Shown here: in pieces, positions 8,982 through 16,858 of the stretch
Layout of the letters: every line of letters starts with the position of its first letter
Numbering within the stretch: the first letter of the stretch is position 1
Assembly: GCF_030818075.1 (NCBI RefSeq)
Contig: NZ_JAUSZZ010000001.1
Location: 868,001-932,000 of the forward strand
Direction: 5' to 3'
Source: Microbacterium proteolyticum
GTDB lineage: Bacteria; Actinomycetota; Actinomycetes; Actinomycetales; Microbacteriaceae
DNA: 64,000 bases
Notes under the pieces: model-generated
The model's input: only the letters and a program-made list of their open reading frames with translations
The model's database searches: none
What the model was told of the DNA's origin: nothing
Translations under genes and position numbers: made by a program

Positions 8982-9745
8982 CAGTCTTGACGCCCGAGTC
9001 GAGATCGTGGTGCAGCCCTCGCGCCCGTCAGGGGATGGCGGACGTCACCGCGGCGAAGGCGTGGGGGGACCGGTCGGGGTCGCCGCAGGGTAGGGGTCGT
9101 GATGCTCATCTTCCGCCTGTTCGCCGCCATGGTGCGTGGACTGCTGCACCTGGCGGTCGGCCGTCCGACGGCCTTCACGGCCGTGCCGGCTGAAGCCGCA
9201 GATCGCCTGGCCACCCGTCCGGGTCCCGCCATCGACGACCAGTTGGGCCATAAGAGTGAGGCTCTCGAGATGCTCGTTGGTGCTGGTCTTGGCGGGTGCA
9301 GCTACGACTGCAGCGCTACCCGGCGAGCATGCGCGCGGCCCGCCAACAGGCGCCTCGCCGGCGCTCGATGTCTGGTGCGGGTCTCGTCATCGAGCGTGAC
9401 CGTGCCTCCTCGCGCTCGGGCCGTACAGCTGAGAGCGAGGTTGGGTTCGGAGTTCGGGCGGCTTGAGCGTCTCCGCAAGCGCCGTCGCGTGGGCCAGCCT
9501 CGAATTCTGCGGCCGGCTTCGACGGTAGCCGCGCATCGAGCGGCGCCATTGCGAGGTGGCCGGGCCGCGAGCGCGCAAGCGCCGTGGGAGCGAGGCGTGC
9601 CAGCGGACACGACCGCGTCCCCCGGTCCTGCGACAGCAGGTCGGAGCCGCTCGCGGGCGGGCTTGAAGCAGTATCAGCTGGGGCTATCTCGGCCAGCACC
9701 GCCTCAGAACGAGGTGCAGCAGCCGAGGGCGGCTACCGTGACACC
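8982..9745. other. 764-bp divergent gap between SIR2-like and FRG genes, no convincing gene
   Basis: Contains short frames such as one from about 9099 with a hydrophobic start, but it degrades into Arg/Ala-rich text without family resemblance. The region must hold the promoters of the two divergent genes; I could not identify a clear -35/-10 pair. Confidence 0.45.
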
Positions 9746-11101
9746 ATGGACGAACACGCAGACGACAGCGGGGCCGGTGAGGCGGACGACACCGTGCGCG
9801 AAGCTCCACCAACGGGGTCGGCGTCAACCACGGGGTCACTACCCGCGACAGACGAGGTGCTGAGAAAATTCGCTGCCCTCGGTGCTCAGCAAGCGTTCCA
9901 GCTCGATCCGGCCTTGGTGTCGCAATTCACAGCGGCGTCGATGGTTTCATTGTCCACGCTCCCGCAGGCGCTGCTGGGTAGCATCGCTGCCTCTGTCCCG
10001 CCTCCTCAACTTCCTCCCGAGCTACTGGCGCAGTTCGCGGCGCTCGCACCGTCCACCCGCCTGCCCGCGTCATTTTGGGAGTCGGCGGCCTCCACAGTCA
10101 AATACCTGGGGCAGTCCGCGTCGGTAGACGCGCTCTACAGCGAAGCGCATCTGCGCGCCGCCAAGAGCGGGCACGCCACCTCTCCCCGGGCGACCCGCAC
10201 CGCCGAGTCGTTCTTCAATGACCGCGCCGTCGAGATCACATCCGTGGACGCTCTGCTAAGCGCTTTCGCGACGATTCAACAGAAGCAGCGCGCCCACCAG
10301 CTGGTCTGGCGTGGGCAGCAAAATGCCGGCTGGTCCGTGCACAGCTCCCTCTACCGTCGGCTCGGCGACGACGGCGTCGTCGACGAGGACCGACTCATCG
10401 AAACCGAAATCGACACCTTCGCCGCCGCCGCGACCTGGGGGACGTCGTCGCATCGACCACTCGAGTTCCTCGCCACCCTGCAACATCATGGGGCGCCCAC
10501 CCGCCTACTGGACGCGACAACCGACCCGGAGGTCGCGGCGTGGTTCGCGGTCGAGGCCGATCCCTCCTTGGACGGCTCCGACGGTCTAGTACTGGGTTGG
10601 GGGCGGGCGCCGCGGACCAAGACGGGTATTGCAGAACCAGACCAGACCCTCCCCCAAGACACGGAGGTCCCGTTCTGGCACGCGTGGACCAACGAGGAGG
10701 AACGTCGCCGTGTGGACTGGGGCACAGGTACGAAGACTTGGACGTGGTTCCCGCCCGCCCTGAACGAGCGCATGCGTGCGCAGAGGGCCGGGTTTGTTCT
10801 AGAGGCAGGTCCGATCCTTTCGACCGATGTCGTGGCGGTGTTCACTGGCGCGATGCCGACGGACTGGAGAGCATCGGAAATCGCGCGCGCCACCTCCGTC
10901 ATCGGACTGCCTTCCCGCCACGACGTGAAGACCAAACGCAATGAGGCGAACCTCGTCCCGCTGTTCACCTTCCGCATCGCGTCCAAAGCCAAGCCGCAGA
11001 TCCGGGACTACTTGGCGTCGAAGGGCCTGACCTCGTCCACGATCTATCCGGACCTCGATGGCCTTGTCCGCCATCTTGTCGGACCGTTTGGTCCACGTTG
11101 A
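9746..11101 (+). CDS. FRG-domain protein
   Basis: A 451-residue protein. The first about 160 residues are low-complexity and Ala/Pro/Leu-rich with no known domain. From about 170 it has an FRG domain: LVWRGQ (W188) followed by SSLYRRL, then FLATLQHHGAPTRLLD (His247-His248) and PEVAAWFAVE, the conserved core of the family. FRG proteins are common in prophages and defence islands but have no agreed biochemical activity. Start ATG 9746 is chosen because upstream sequence in the frame is not protein-like. It diverges from the SIR2-like gene, but they need not act together. Confidence 0.88.
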   Translation: MDEHADDSGAGEADDTVREAPPTGSASTTGSLPATDEVLRKFAALGAQQAFQLDPALVSQFTAASMVSLSTLPQALLGSIAASVPPPQLPPELLAQFAALAPSTRLPASFWESAASTVKYLGQSASVDALYSEAHLRAAKSGHATSPRATRTAESFFNDRAVEITSVDALLSAFATIQQKQRAHQLVWRGQQNAGWSVHSSLYRRLGDDGVVDEDRLIETEIDTFAAAATWGTSSHRPLEFLATLQHHGAPTRLLDATTDPEVAAWFAVEADPSLDGSDGLVLGWGRAPRTKTGIAEPDQTLPQDTEVPFWHAWTNEEERRRVDWGTGTKTWTWFPPALNERMRAQRAGFVLEAGPILSTDVVAVFTGAMPTDWRASEIARATSVIGLPSRHDVKTKRNEANLVPLFTFRIASKAKPQIRDYLASKGLTSSTIYPDLDGLVRHLVGPFGPR

Positions 11102-11410
11102 TCGTGACGTCAAGCCTGGCAGGTTGCTGGGCGCCGACTAGAGCGACTATGTCACGCGGCCGTGCAAGCAGAGCCGGACAGGACGTGCTGTCGAATCCGC
11201 CGCGGCTGAGAGGCTTGCGGCTCGATTGTCGGTCGAATCTGTTGCCGGGGCCGGCGCTTGCTTCCTCGCCCGGGTAGTACGGCTCCAATCGCGCGCGAGA
11301 CCGGCGAGATTGGGCGAGATGCATAGGGCTCGATGGCCCGTAGGACTGCGAGGGCGAGACGCAGTTCGCCAAGTCGCTGCGCGTGAGCACGTCGAGCCGA
11401 GCGGATAGCG
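11102..11410. other. Convergent gap between FRG and TIR genes, no gene seen
   Basis: About 310 bp between two convergent genes. No coherent frame and no strong terminator hairpin were recognised. Confidence 0.45.
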
Positions 11411-12217
11411 TCAGCCCGCCCCATCCAAGGTGATCGGCGCGAGCTTCTTGAGGAGCTTTTTCGGTCCTACGGCTGTAAAAGCCACATGGAGCACCGTTTT
11501 ATCTCCCTCGCCAGTGATGTTCATGACCTCTCCGGATCCGAAGTCCGGGTGGAAGAGTCGCTGGCCGACATCTATCTTCAACCCGCTGTTGTCGATCAAC
11601 CCCCGGTGTGTCTGTGGCCAGTCGAGGAAGCCCCTCTCCCGGCGCACGAGTGAGTTGACGCCGAGACGGATTTCTTCGAGCACCTCCTCCTGGCTTCGCG
11701 GGCGTGGGGCGTCCGCGGCGTCAATAGGAGCCGCGGCTAGGGCGAAAGCCGCTTCCAAGGCGGGCCATCCGTCGTCGGTGAGGACTTTGAGCGAATGATC
11801 GTTTGGCAGGCCGCCGGTGGCCTGCTGCAGTCGTTTCCAGAGCTTATCGAGGTCGGCTCTGGACGAGCCCAATGCGTTCTGAAATTGGTCGAGGGGGGAG
11901 ATGAGCTCGCTGCGGTCGAGGTCGACCAGCACCGGAATGACGCTCCCACGACTGGTCTTACCCGCGAGAGCGCCCGCTTCAAAAAGCAGCCAGGGTGAGA
12001 TGAGATTCGACCGGCTGACGAGAAGGATGCCGAGATCGGCGCCGTCGAGTTGGGCGTTGATGACGGAGAGGAAGCGCTCGCCGGGGGCGATGTCGGCGTC
12101 AGAGAGGAAGGTCTCCACATGGCCCGCGAAGGCGGCGTCGAGGAAGGCCTTCAACACATGACCGAGCTCTCGGGTCTGTTCGCCGGACCAGCTGATGAAG
12201 ACATTGAGGGCGGGCAT
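11411..12217 (-). CDS. TIR-domain protein with UvrD/PcrA-type Tudor-like C-terminus
   Basis: 268 residues. Residues 4-150 form a TIR domain: NVFISWSG opening strand, FLSDADIAPGERF loop, ILLVSRSNLISPWLLFEAGAL with the putative catalytic Glu80 of TIR NADases. A linker (about 165-212) follows. Residues 213-262 read VGQRLFHPDFGSGEV, GEGDKTVLHVAF and KKLLKKLAP, closely matching the small Tudor-like domain that ends PcrA/UvrD helicases and contacts RNA polymerase. I know of no standard system with this fusion; the role (NAD depletion triggered via transcription or a helicase-like partner) is inference. It stands alone on the minus strand within the island. Confidence 0.88.
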   Translation of the reverse strand: MPALNVFISWSGEQTRELGHVLKAFLDAAFAGHVETFLSDADIAPGERFLSVINAQLDGADLGILLVSRSNLISPWLLFEAGALAGKTSRGSVIPVLVDLDRSELISPLDQFQNALGSSRADLDKLWKRLQQATGGLPNDHSLKVLTDDGWPALEAAFALAAAPIDAADAPRPRSQEEVLEEIRLGVNSLVRRERGFLDWPQTHRGLIDNSGLKIDVGQRLFHPDFGSGEVMNITGEGDKTVLHVAFTAVGPKKLLKKLAPITLDGAG

Positions 12218-12230
12218 CCCATGAGTATGA

Positions 12231-12563
12231 CAAGTCCGCCACTACGCTCGGTTCGAGGTTGCCGCCATCGCGCCCGAATACCGGGTTGTCCGGCTGGGCG
12301 AGGACATCGAGGGGATGATCTCCGCCGCTCAATCGGAGTCCACCCGTACGTGCGAGCTCTGTGCGGACAGGGCGTGGCCGTACCCGCAGGGGGACTGGCT
12401 GATCACCCGCCGCATCGACCACGCCAGAAGTCGCGGTGCGCACCGCGCCACAACCGAAGCGGACATCGCCGAAGCCATGCCGCGCGCCACCGAGAGGGAA
12501 ATGGTGTTCGCAATCTCGGCCGGTGTGCCCGTCTTCCGCGTTCACCGCGGACGCGCTCCGTGA
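12231..12563 (+). pseudogene. Decayed fragment with a CxxC segment
   Basis: An open stretch with no start codon (preceded by TGA at 12228) reads EVAAIAPEYRVVRLGEDI then SAAQSESTRTCELCADRAW and GDWLITRRIDHA. The order (acidic core, Cys-x2-Cys, then a GxW-x3-R-x2-H segment) resembles C-terminal parts of small actinobacterial proteins of unknown function. The frame runs on into MPRATEREMVFAISAGVPV, which may belong to the next gene, and then stops. Interpreted as a remnant; could be chance. Confidence 0.35.
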
Positions 12564-12609
12564 CAACGACGCGTACCTCGCCGCATCGTCCGAGGTTGAC
12601 GTCGCGGAG

Positions 12610-12945
12610 ATGTCAACCTGGCTGACGGGCACTGCCGTGGCTCGCGACATGTCGGTCGGCGTCGCCGAGGTCGAAGACTTACGCGACAGAGCAGAGCTGT
12701 ACACGGGGCGCATGCGCAACGTCCGGTATAGGTATCCGTGCTGGCAGTTCGACCAGCAGAACAAGCCATTGCGTGGCCTCGCGGTCGTGCTCGCCGCGCT
12801 CGGCGACGATTATCCAGTCAGCGTCAGCACTCTGGCGACCGCGCCCGATGAAGAGCTGGACGGGTTGTCTATCGCCCAGTGGTTGGACGCGGGAGGGGGC
12901 CCGCACCGTGCCGCGGCTTCCCTCCGGGACACCGAGATGTTCTGA
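12610..12945 (+). CDS. HTH protein resembling MbcA/ParS-type antitoxins (possibly 5'-frameshifted)
   Basis: From ATG 12610, 111 residues. The N-terminus (GTAVARDMSVGVAEVEDLRD, then ELYTGRMRNVRYRYPCWQF) looks like a helix-turn-helix followed by the short strand pair and YPxWQF signature of actinobacterial DNA-binding antitoxin-like proteins, and the C-terminus (LRGLAVVLAALGDDYP, LDGLSIAQWLDAGG) like their toxin-binding segment. Codons before 12610 in this frame (SAFTADALRDNDAYLAAS) and MPRATEREMVFAISAGVPV in the other frame (ATG 12477) together look like the missing N-terminus, so a frameshift near 12530-12545 is likely. No RES or Fic toxin gene lies next to it. Confidence 0.5.
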   Translation: MSTWLTGTAVARDMSVGVAEVEDLRDRAELYTGRMRNVRYRYPCWQFDQQNKPLRGLAVVLAALGDDYPVSVSTLATAPDEELDGLSIAQWLDAGGGPHRAAASLRDTEMF

Positions 12946-13137
12946 GGCAGCCGTCGAGGGCGGGAGGCGCCACGGACCTCAGCTCGCCGGTGGCTGCTGC
13001 TGCCCCCCCCGCCTCGCCGCCGCTCGGCGCGGATCGGTTCAGGACGCGAAGTGAGCTGACGAACGAAGGACATCAGCGAGAGATATCCGCGCTCGCGTCC
13101 CCCAGCCGGACAGCACCTTTCGAATGGGTTACGGGCC

Positions 13138-15183
13138 GTGCCCGCCTTTCGAATTCGCGCCCTTCGGTTAGTCGGCCCACAGCGGGCCTACCTTGTCAAT
13201 TTTGCGGATGGAGACGGCAACCAGGAAGTCAGTAACCTGTCCATAATTGCGGGCGACATCAGTACCGGTAAAACCACTGTTCTTGAATTCATAGACTGGT
13301 GCCTCGGTGGGAAGGAGCATCCGGAGCATGACGAGGTGCTCGTCAACGTGCGATCAGCCCAGCTCGCCATCGACGTGCCCGTTCCAGGCGGTCCGCCCGC
13401 CCGCTATGTCATCGAACGCGCGCTCGGCGGCAAGGCCACGAAGGCGTACCTCTACACCGGTGATCTGGCAACGATGCCGGATACACCGGTCCGGTCCTTC
13501 ACCTCGGACCCCGCGGATCCCGAGTCGCTGTCCCATTACCTTCTTCAGCTCTGCGGGCTGAGTGGACTACGACTCGATCAGTCACCAACCCAGGACGAGT
13601 CCAAAACGAGCGCTCTCAGCTTTCGCGACCTGCAGCCCCTGTGGTTCCTGACAAACCGGCGCCTCGACAGTGGAGACCTGGCGTATGAGCGGCAGCCGCA
13701 CCGCTTCATAAAGCTGAACCAGGTCGTGGACATCTTCTTCGGCGTCTCTGACAACGAGCAGTCCGTCTTGTCCCGGGCTGTGGAGGAACTCGGTACCGAG
13801 GAGCGTGAACTCAGGCGGGCCGTCCAAACCTTGCGCAGCTTCATGGACGACGCGGGCTACACCTCCATCGCCGAGATCGAAACTGAGTTCGACGAGGTTC
13901 GGGTTCGGATGGCCGAGCTGAACGCTCGGCGGCAGGTCATCGACTCGTCCATCGCGGCACGGGGAGAGTTCACCGCGGAGCTTCGGGAGTCCTTCTCGGC
14001 GAGCGAGCAGGAAGCGCAAGCCATTCAAGCTCAGCTACGAGACCGGGATGCGCTCGCCAAACGACTGGAACCGCTTCGTGCGCAGTACGCGGATGAGATT
14101 CGAAGACTCGATCTCGTGGCCGAGTCTCAGAACCTCTCTGATTCGCTCACAATCGTGACCTGTCCCGCTTGCCAGCGCAGACTGTCCTCCGCCCCGCAAG
14201 TTGTCGACGGACGCTGCACACCGTGCCACTCGCATGTGGGTGACGGTGACGACGGAGCCGAGGAGCCCCTGGATATCAGCGCAGAACGGCGCAACCTCGT
14301 TCGGCGGCTGAACCAACTCCTCGATTTCTCCAGAGAGGTGCGTTCCGAGGGCGACGCGCTACGTCGGAAGCTGGCAGCGGCCAACCTCCGAGTTCGTGAG
14401 ACGCAGGCTGCGCTCGACAAAATCTCGGTCGACGTAGCGTCGCCGTTCCTAGCTGAACGTGACTCGATCCAACGATCAGCCGCTGATGCCCGTGTCGTCC
14501 TTGAGTCGTTGTGTCGTGCCCGCCAGATGCTGCTGCAACTCCAGCAGAAGGAGGTTGAACTCCTGCAGACGGCCGCCGCGCTCAAGCAGGCAAAGGCGCG
14601 AAAGGCGCAGTACGTTGCTTCGTCGACGCCGCGCGACACTGTCCTTGCTCGGGTGGGCGACCGGCTTCACGCCATACTGCGGGAGTTCGATTACCCAAAG
14701 GTTGACCTCGTTCACGTCGACCGCTACCTCGTGCCTCACGTACGCGGGCGGCGGTACGACAAGGTGGGCTCCTCAGGTGCGATGACTCTCATCGCCCTGG
14801 CTTGGGAGCTCGCCCTGTTCGAACTGGCCTTTGAGATGGGAAGCGGTCACCCGGGCTTCGTCATCATCGACTCCCCCCAGAAGAACCTCATCCCGGGCAA
14901 TGCGTCCGGACCGCCCGTCACTCCTCAGGCGGGTGAGGAAGGAGGCGCCGAGATGACGGCACTTATTTCCGCCAGCGGTCGAAACATCGTTGAGAAGATC
15001 TATCGTCACCTGGACAACTGGCTTTCTGCCCATCCATCTGCGCAGATCATCATCGTCGACAACCAGCCGCCGTCAGTAGCTGAGCAGCATGTCGTTGTCA
15101 GGTTCTCCCAAAATCCGGACGACCCGCCGTACGGCCTCATCGACAACGAAGACGGATGGGTGGCTGAGGCCGCCCCGCTCTAA
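13138..15183 (+). CDS. SMC/Rad50-like ATPase with zinc hook (DUF3732-type)
   Basis: A 681-residue ABC/SMC-class ATPase. Walker A is GDISTGKT (residues 39-46) after SNLSIIA and followed by TVLEFIDWCLGG, as in DUF3732-type AAA proteins. A long coiled-coil region spans about 215-520, interrupted by a zinc-hook-like CPAC (342-345) and CTPC (360-363). The Walker B equivalent is GFVIIDSP near 573-580, and an Asn/Gln pair IIIVDNQPP lies near the end. Proteins of this class act in DNA repair and in several defence systems, usually with a partner nuclease or effector; no partner is contiguous here. GTG start chosen as the first start before the N-terminal strand. Confidence 0.82.
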   Translation: MPAFRIRALRLVGPQRAYLVNFADGDGNQEVSNLSIIAGDISTGKTTVLEFIDWCLGGKEHPEHDEVLVNVRSAQLAIDVPVPGGPPARYVIERALGGKATKAYLYTGDLATMPDTPVRSFTSDPADPESLSHYLLQLCGLSGLRLDQSPTQDESKTSALSFRDLQPLWFLTNRRLDSGDLAYERQPHRFIKLNQVVDIFFGVSDNEQSVLSRAVEELGTEERELRRAVQTLRSFMDDAGYTSIAEIETEFDEVRVRMAELNARRQVIDSSIAARGEFTAELRESFSASEQEAQAIQAQLRDRDALAKRLEPLRAQYADEIRRLDLVAESQNLSDSLTIVTCPACQRRLSSAPQVVDGRCTPCHSHVGDGDDGAEEPLDISAERRNLVRRLNQLLDFSREVRSEGDALRRKLAAANLRVRETQAALDKISVDVASPFLAERDSIQRSAADARVVLESLCRARQMLLQLQQKEVELLQTAAALKQAKARKAQYVASSTPRDTVLARVGDRLHAILREFDYPKVDLVHVDRYLVPHVRGRRYDKVGSSGAMTLIALAWELALFELAFEMGSGHPGFVIIDSPQKNLIPGNASGPPVTPQAGEEGGAEMTALISASGRNIVEKIYRHLDNWLSAHPSAQIIIVDNQPPSVAEQHVVVRFSQNPDDPPYGLIDNEDGWVAEAAPL

Positions 15184-15622
15184 AGAGAGGCGTCGGATAG
15201 GGCTTCGTAGCCTGCATCCATCGAGAGCGGCACCATGTCGTCGGGTCCGGGCTCAGAGTCACTGGGCGGCCCAGGGGCGACATCCACGAGGGCGCTGATC
15301 CCTCACGTGGGACGCACTCCGCGCCAGCGCCAGCCTTTGCGCTGCGGCGCAAGATGGACCCGCGCGGCCTGCATTGAGATCCATCGCACCGTGGCGCGAC
15401 CCACTGCTGCACAGCGTTGTGAGCTCATGGCCGCGTCGCATCAGGCCTCTCGAAGGTCCGTGCGCCACCATCGAGAGGGCACGCGCAAGGACTGCAGCGC
15501 GAGCCGACGCCGACGAGCTCGAGACGTGAGGGGCATCCGTCAAAGCCGGTGAGGAGCTGCCGGTCAGTGGGTCCTCGACCGGATATCCAGGTGGCCCGAC
15601 TGACACGATCTACACAGACGTC

Positions 15623-15650
15623 TTGACCGGTTGCCCTGTGCGGCTAGTAT
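15623..15650 (+). promoter_or_regulatory. Putative sigma-70-type promoter
   Basis: TTGACC (15623-15628), a 16-nt spacer and TAGTAT (15645-15650). This is the best promoter-like sequence in the gap and points toward the LOTUS operon, predicting an untranslated leader of about 205 nt or a small RNA. Confidence 0.5.
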
Positions 15651-15826
15651 GAGGAACAGAGAAATGGACGTCTTGCAGGGCAAGGCTTCCTGATCTACCG
15701 CAAGCGCACGACGCCTGTTACCTATTGACTGAGGGTTTCTGGGCTGGGGTGCGTCGCCCTTGAGGTGAACAGTCGTTCATGGTGGTAGTGAAGGTTCGGC
15801 AACTGTTTCTCGCGTCATCTTCAGGT

Positions 15827-15860
15827 AGCTCCTGAGGATAAGGAAACTACGCGAGGAGCT
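15827..15860 (+). promoter_or_regulatory. Possible RBS-sequestering hairpin
   Basis: AGCTCCT (15827-15833) is the exact reverse complement of AGGAGCT (15854-15860), and the latter contains the AGGAG ribosome binding site of the LOTUS gene (ATG 15865). The loop is about 20 nt. Pairing would hide the RBS. Confidence 0.4.
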
Positions 15861-15864
15861 GGAC

Positions 15865-16854
15865 ATGACCGACCCGTCGAGAGAGAAAGACAACCGCATA
15901 CGCGGTTCTAAGGCCCACGCGCAGGCCTCTGTCGATGCTCCTCCGGGATCTGGTAGTCCAGCTTCTCAGACCTCAAACAGAAGCGGGACTGCCGAGGTGG
16001 CGTCAACAGACGCCCCTCGGCAGTTCACCGCCGCCGAGGTGCTTTCCCTTCTGGTGGACGCGATTGCGCAGCTTGAGACAGCGGGCAAGGTCCCACTCGC
16101 GGCTGGTGTCTCCGCGCGGATGAGGACGATGCTCCCGGGGTTCTCCGTTGAGCAAACTGAGTTCGGGTCGTTCCGCGAGATTACGCAAGCCGCGGAGGAG
16201 GCCGGTCTCGTCGCCGTCACCCGCACACCCAACGACTTTGCGCTCAGACTAGTCGCGCGGCCGGCGTCGCCCGATCTGCGCGGCGCAACGCTAAAGACTG
16301 ACTTGTGGCGCGCCATCCAGGACACGGACGCTTCCGTCGGGTACGTCTATGACCGTGTCACCCGTCGTACCGCCCGCGTGGCCGGTACGACCACCGAGCA
16401 CGAAGTCGCGGTGCAAACCCTTTCTAAAGAAGAACTGCTCGGTTTAATGCGCGAGTTCGCCGCCGCGCAACACGGCTCTGACGCTACGGACCTGACGTCG
16501 GCACTTGAGCAAACTGAAGGAGCTCAAGCGTTCCGCCTCGTGACCAATCGGGCTGAGCCCTTGAAGCGGCGATGGAATCGCACCCTTCGTGGTCGAGTCC
16601 TCGAAGTGGCCGTGTCCTGGGCGACTAAGAACAGCATTCCCCTCACTCACATTCTCGAAACCCGAGACGGGAAGCTGGCCCCCAGCGCCCGAGTGATTCC
16701 CACCACTGGTAGGGAGGGGATGGCCATCGACGCCGAAGTGACTGCTGAAGGAGAGTCTGAGCTGAGGCGCGAAGTTCTGGCAATCCTGGCGGCCATGCCG
16801 CTTCACGAACTCCTCCGGTTGCCCATCCCGCTCGGGCACGCGCTGAAGCGGTAG
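15865..16854 (+). CDS. LOTUS/OST-HTH domain protein
   Basis: 329 residues. Residues 1-52 are Ser/Thr/Ala-rich and probably disordered. Residues about 55-131 match the winged-helix LOTUS (OST-HTH) pattern: VLSLLVDAIAQLE, VPLAAGVSARMRTMLPGFS, EFGSFREITQAAEEAGLV and a closing beta hairpin. LOTUS domains bind RNA (reported for G-rich RNA) and in bacteria usually accompany NYN nucleases; here no nuclease is fused. The C-terminal 200 residues are unassigned. AGGAG lies 7 nt before the ATG. The next gene starts 5 bp after its stop, so the two form an operon. Confidence 0.75.
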   Translation: MTDPSREKDNRIRGSKAHAQASVDAPPGSGSPASQTSNRSGTAEVASTDAPRQFTAAEVLSLLVDAIAQLETAGKVPLAAGVSARMRTMLPGFSVEQTEFGSFREITQAAEEAGLVAVTRTPNDFALRLVARPASPDLRGATLKTDLWRAIQDTDASVGYVYDRVTRRTARVAGTTTEHEVAVQTLSKEELLGLMREFAAAQHGSDATDLTSALEQTEGAQAFRLVTNRAEPLKRRWNRTLRGRVLEVAVSWATKNSIPLTHILETRDGKLAPSARVIPTTGREGMAIDAEVTAEGESELRREVLAILAAMPLHELLRLPIPLGHALKR

Positions 16855-16858
16855 CGGC

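Larger units (their letters stand above)
15184..15864. other. 681-bp gap upstream of the LOTUS gene: promoter and long leader, no gene
   Basis: No coherent coding frame. It contains a good consensus-like promoter at 15623-15650 and about 210 nt of presumed leader with several possible stems before the LOTUS gene, including one that could cover its ribosome binding site. Confidence 0.5.

Noticed and set aside
9099..9250. A small membrane protein starting near 9099
   Set aside because: Only the first 20 residues look hydrophobic; the frame then turns into Arg/Ala-rich noise without a family.
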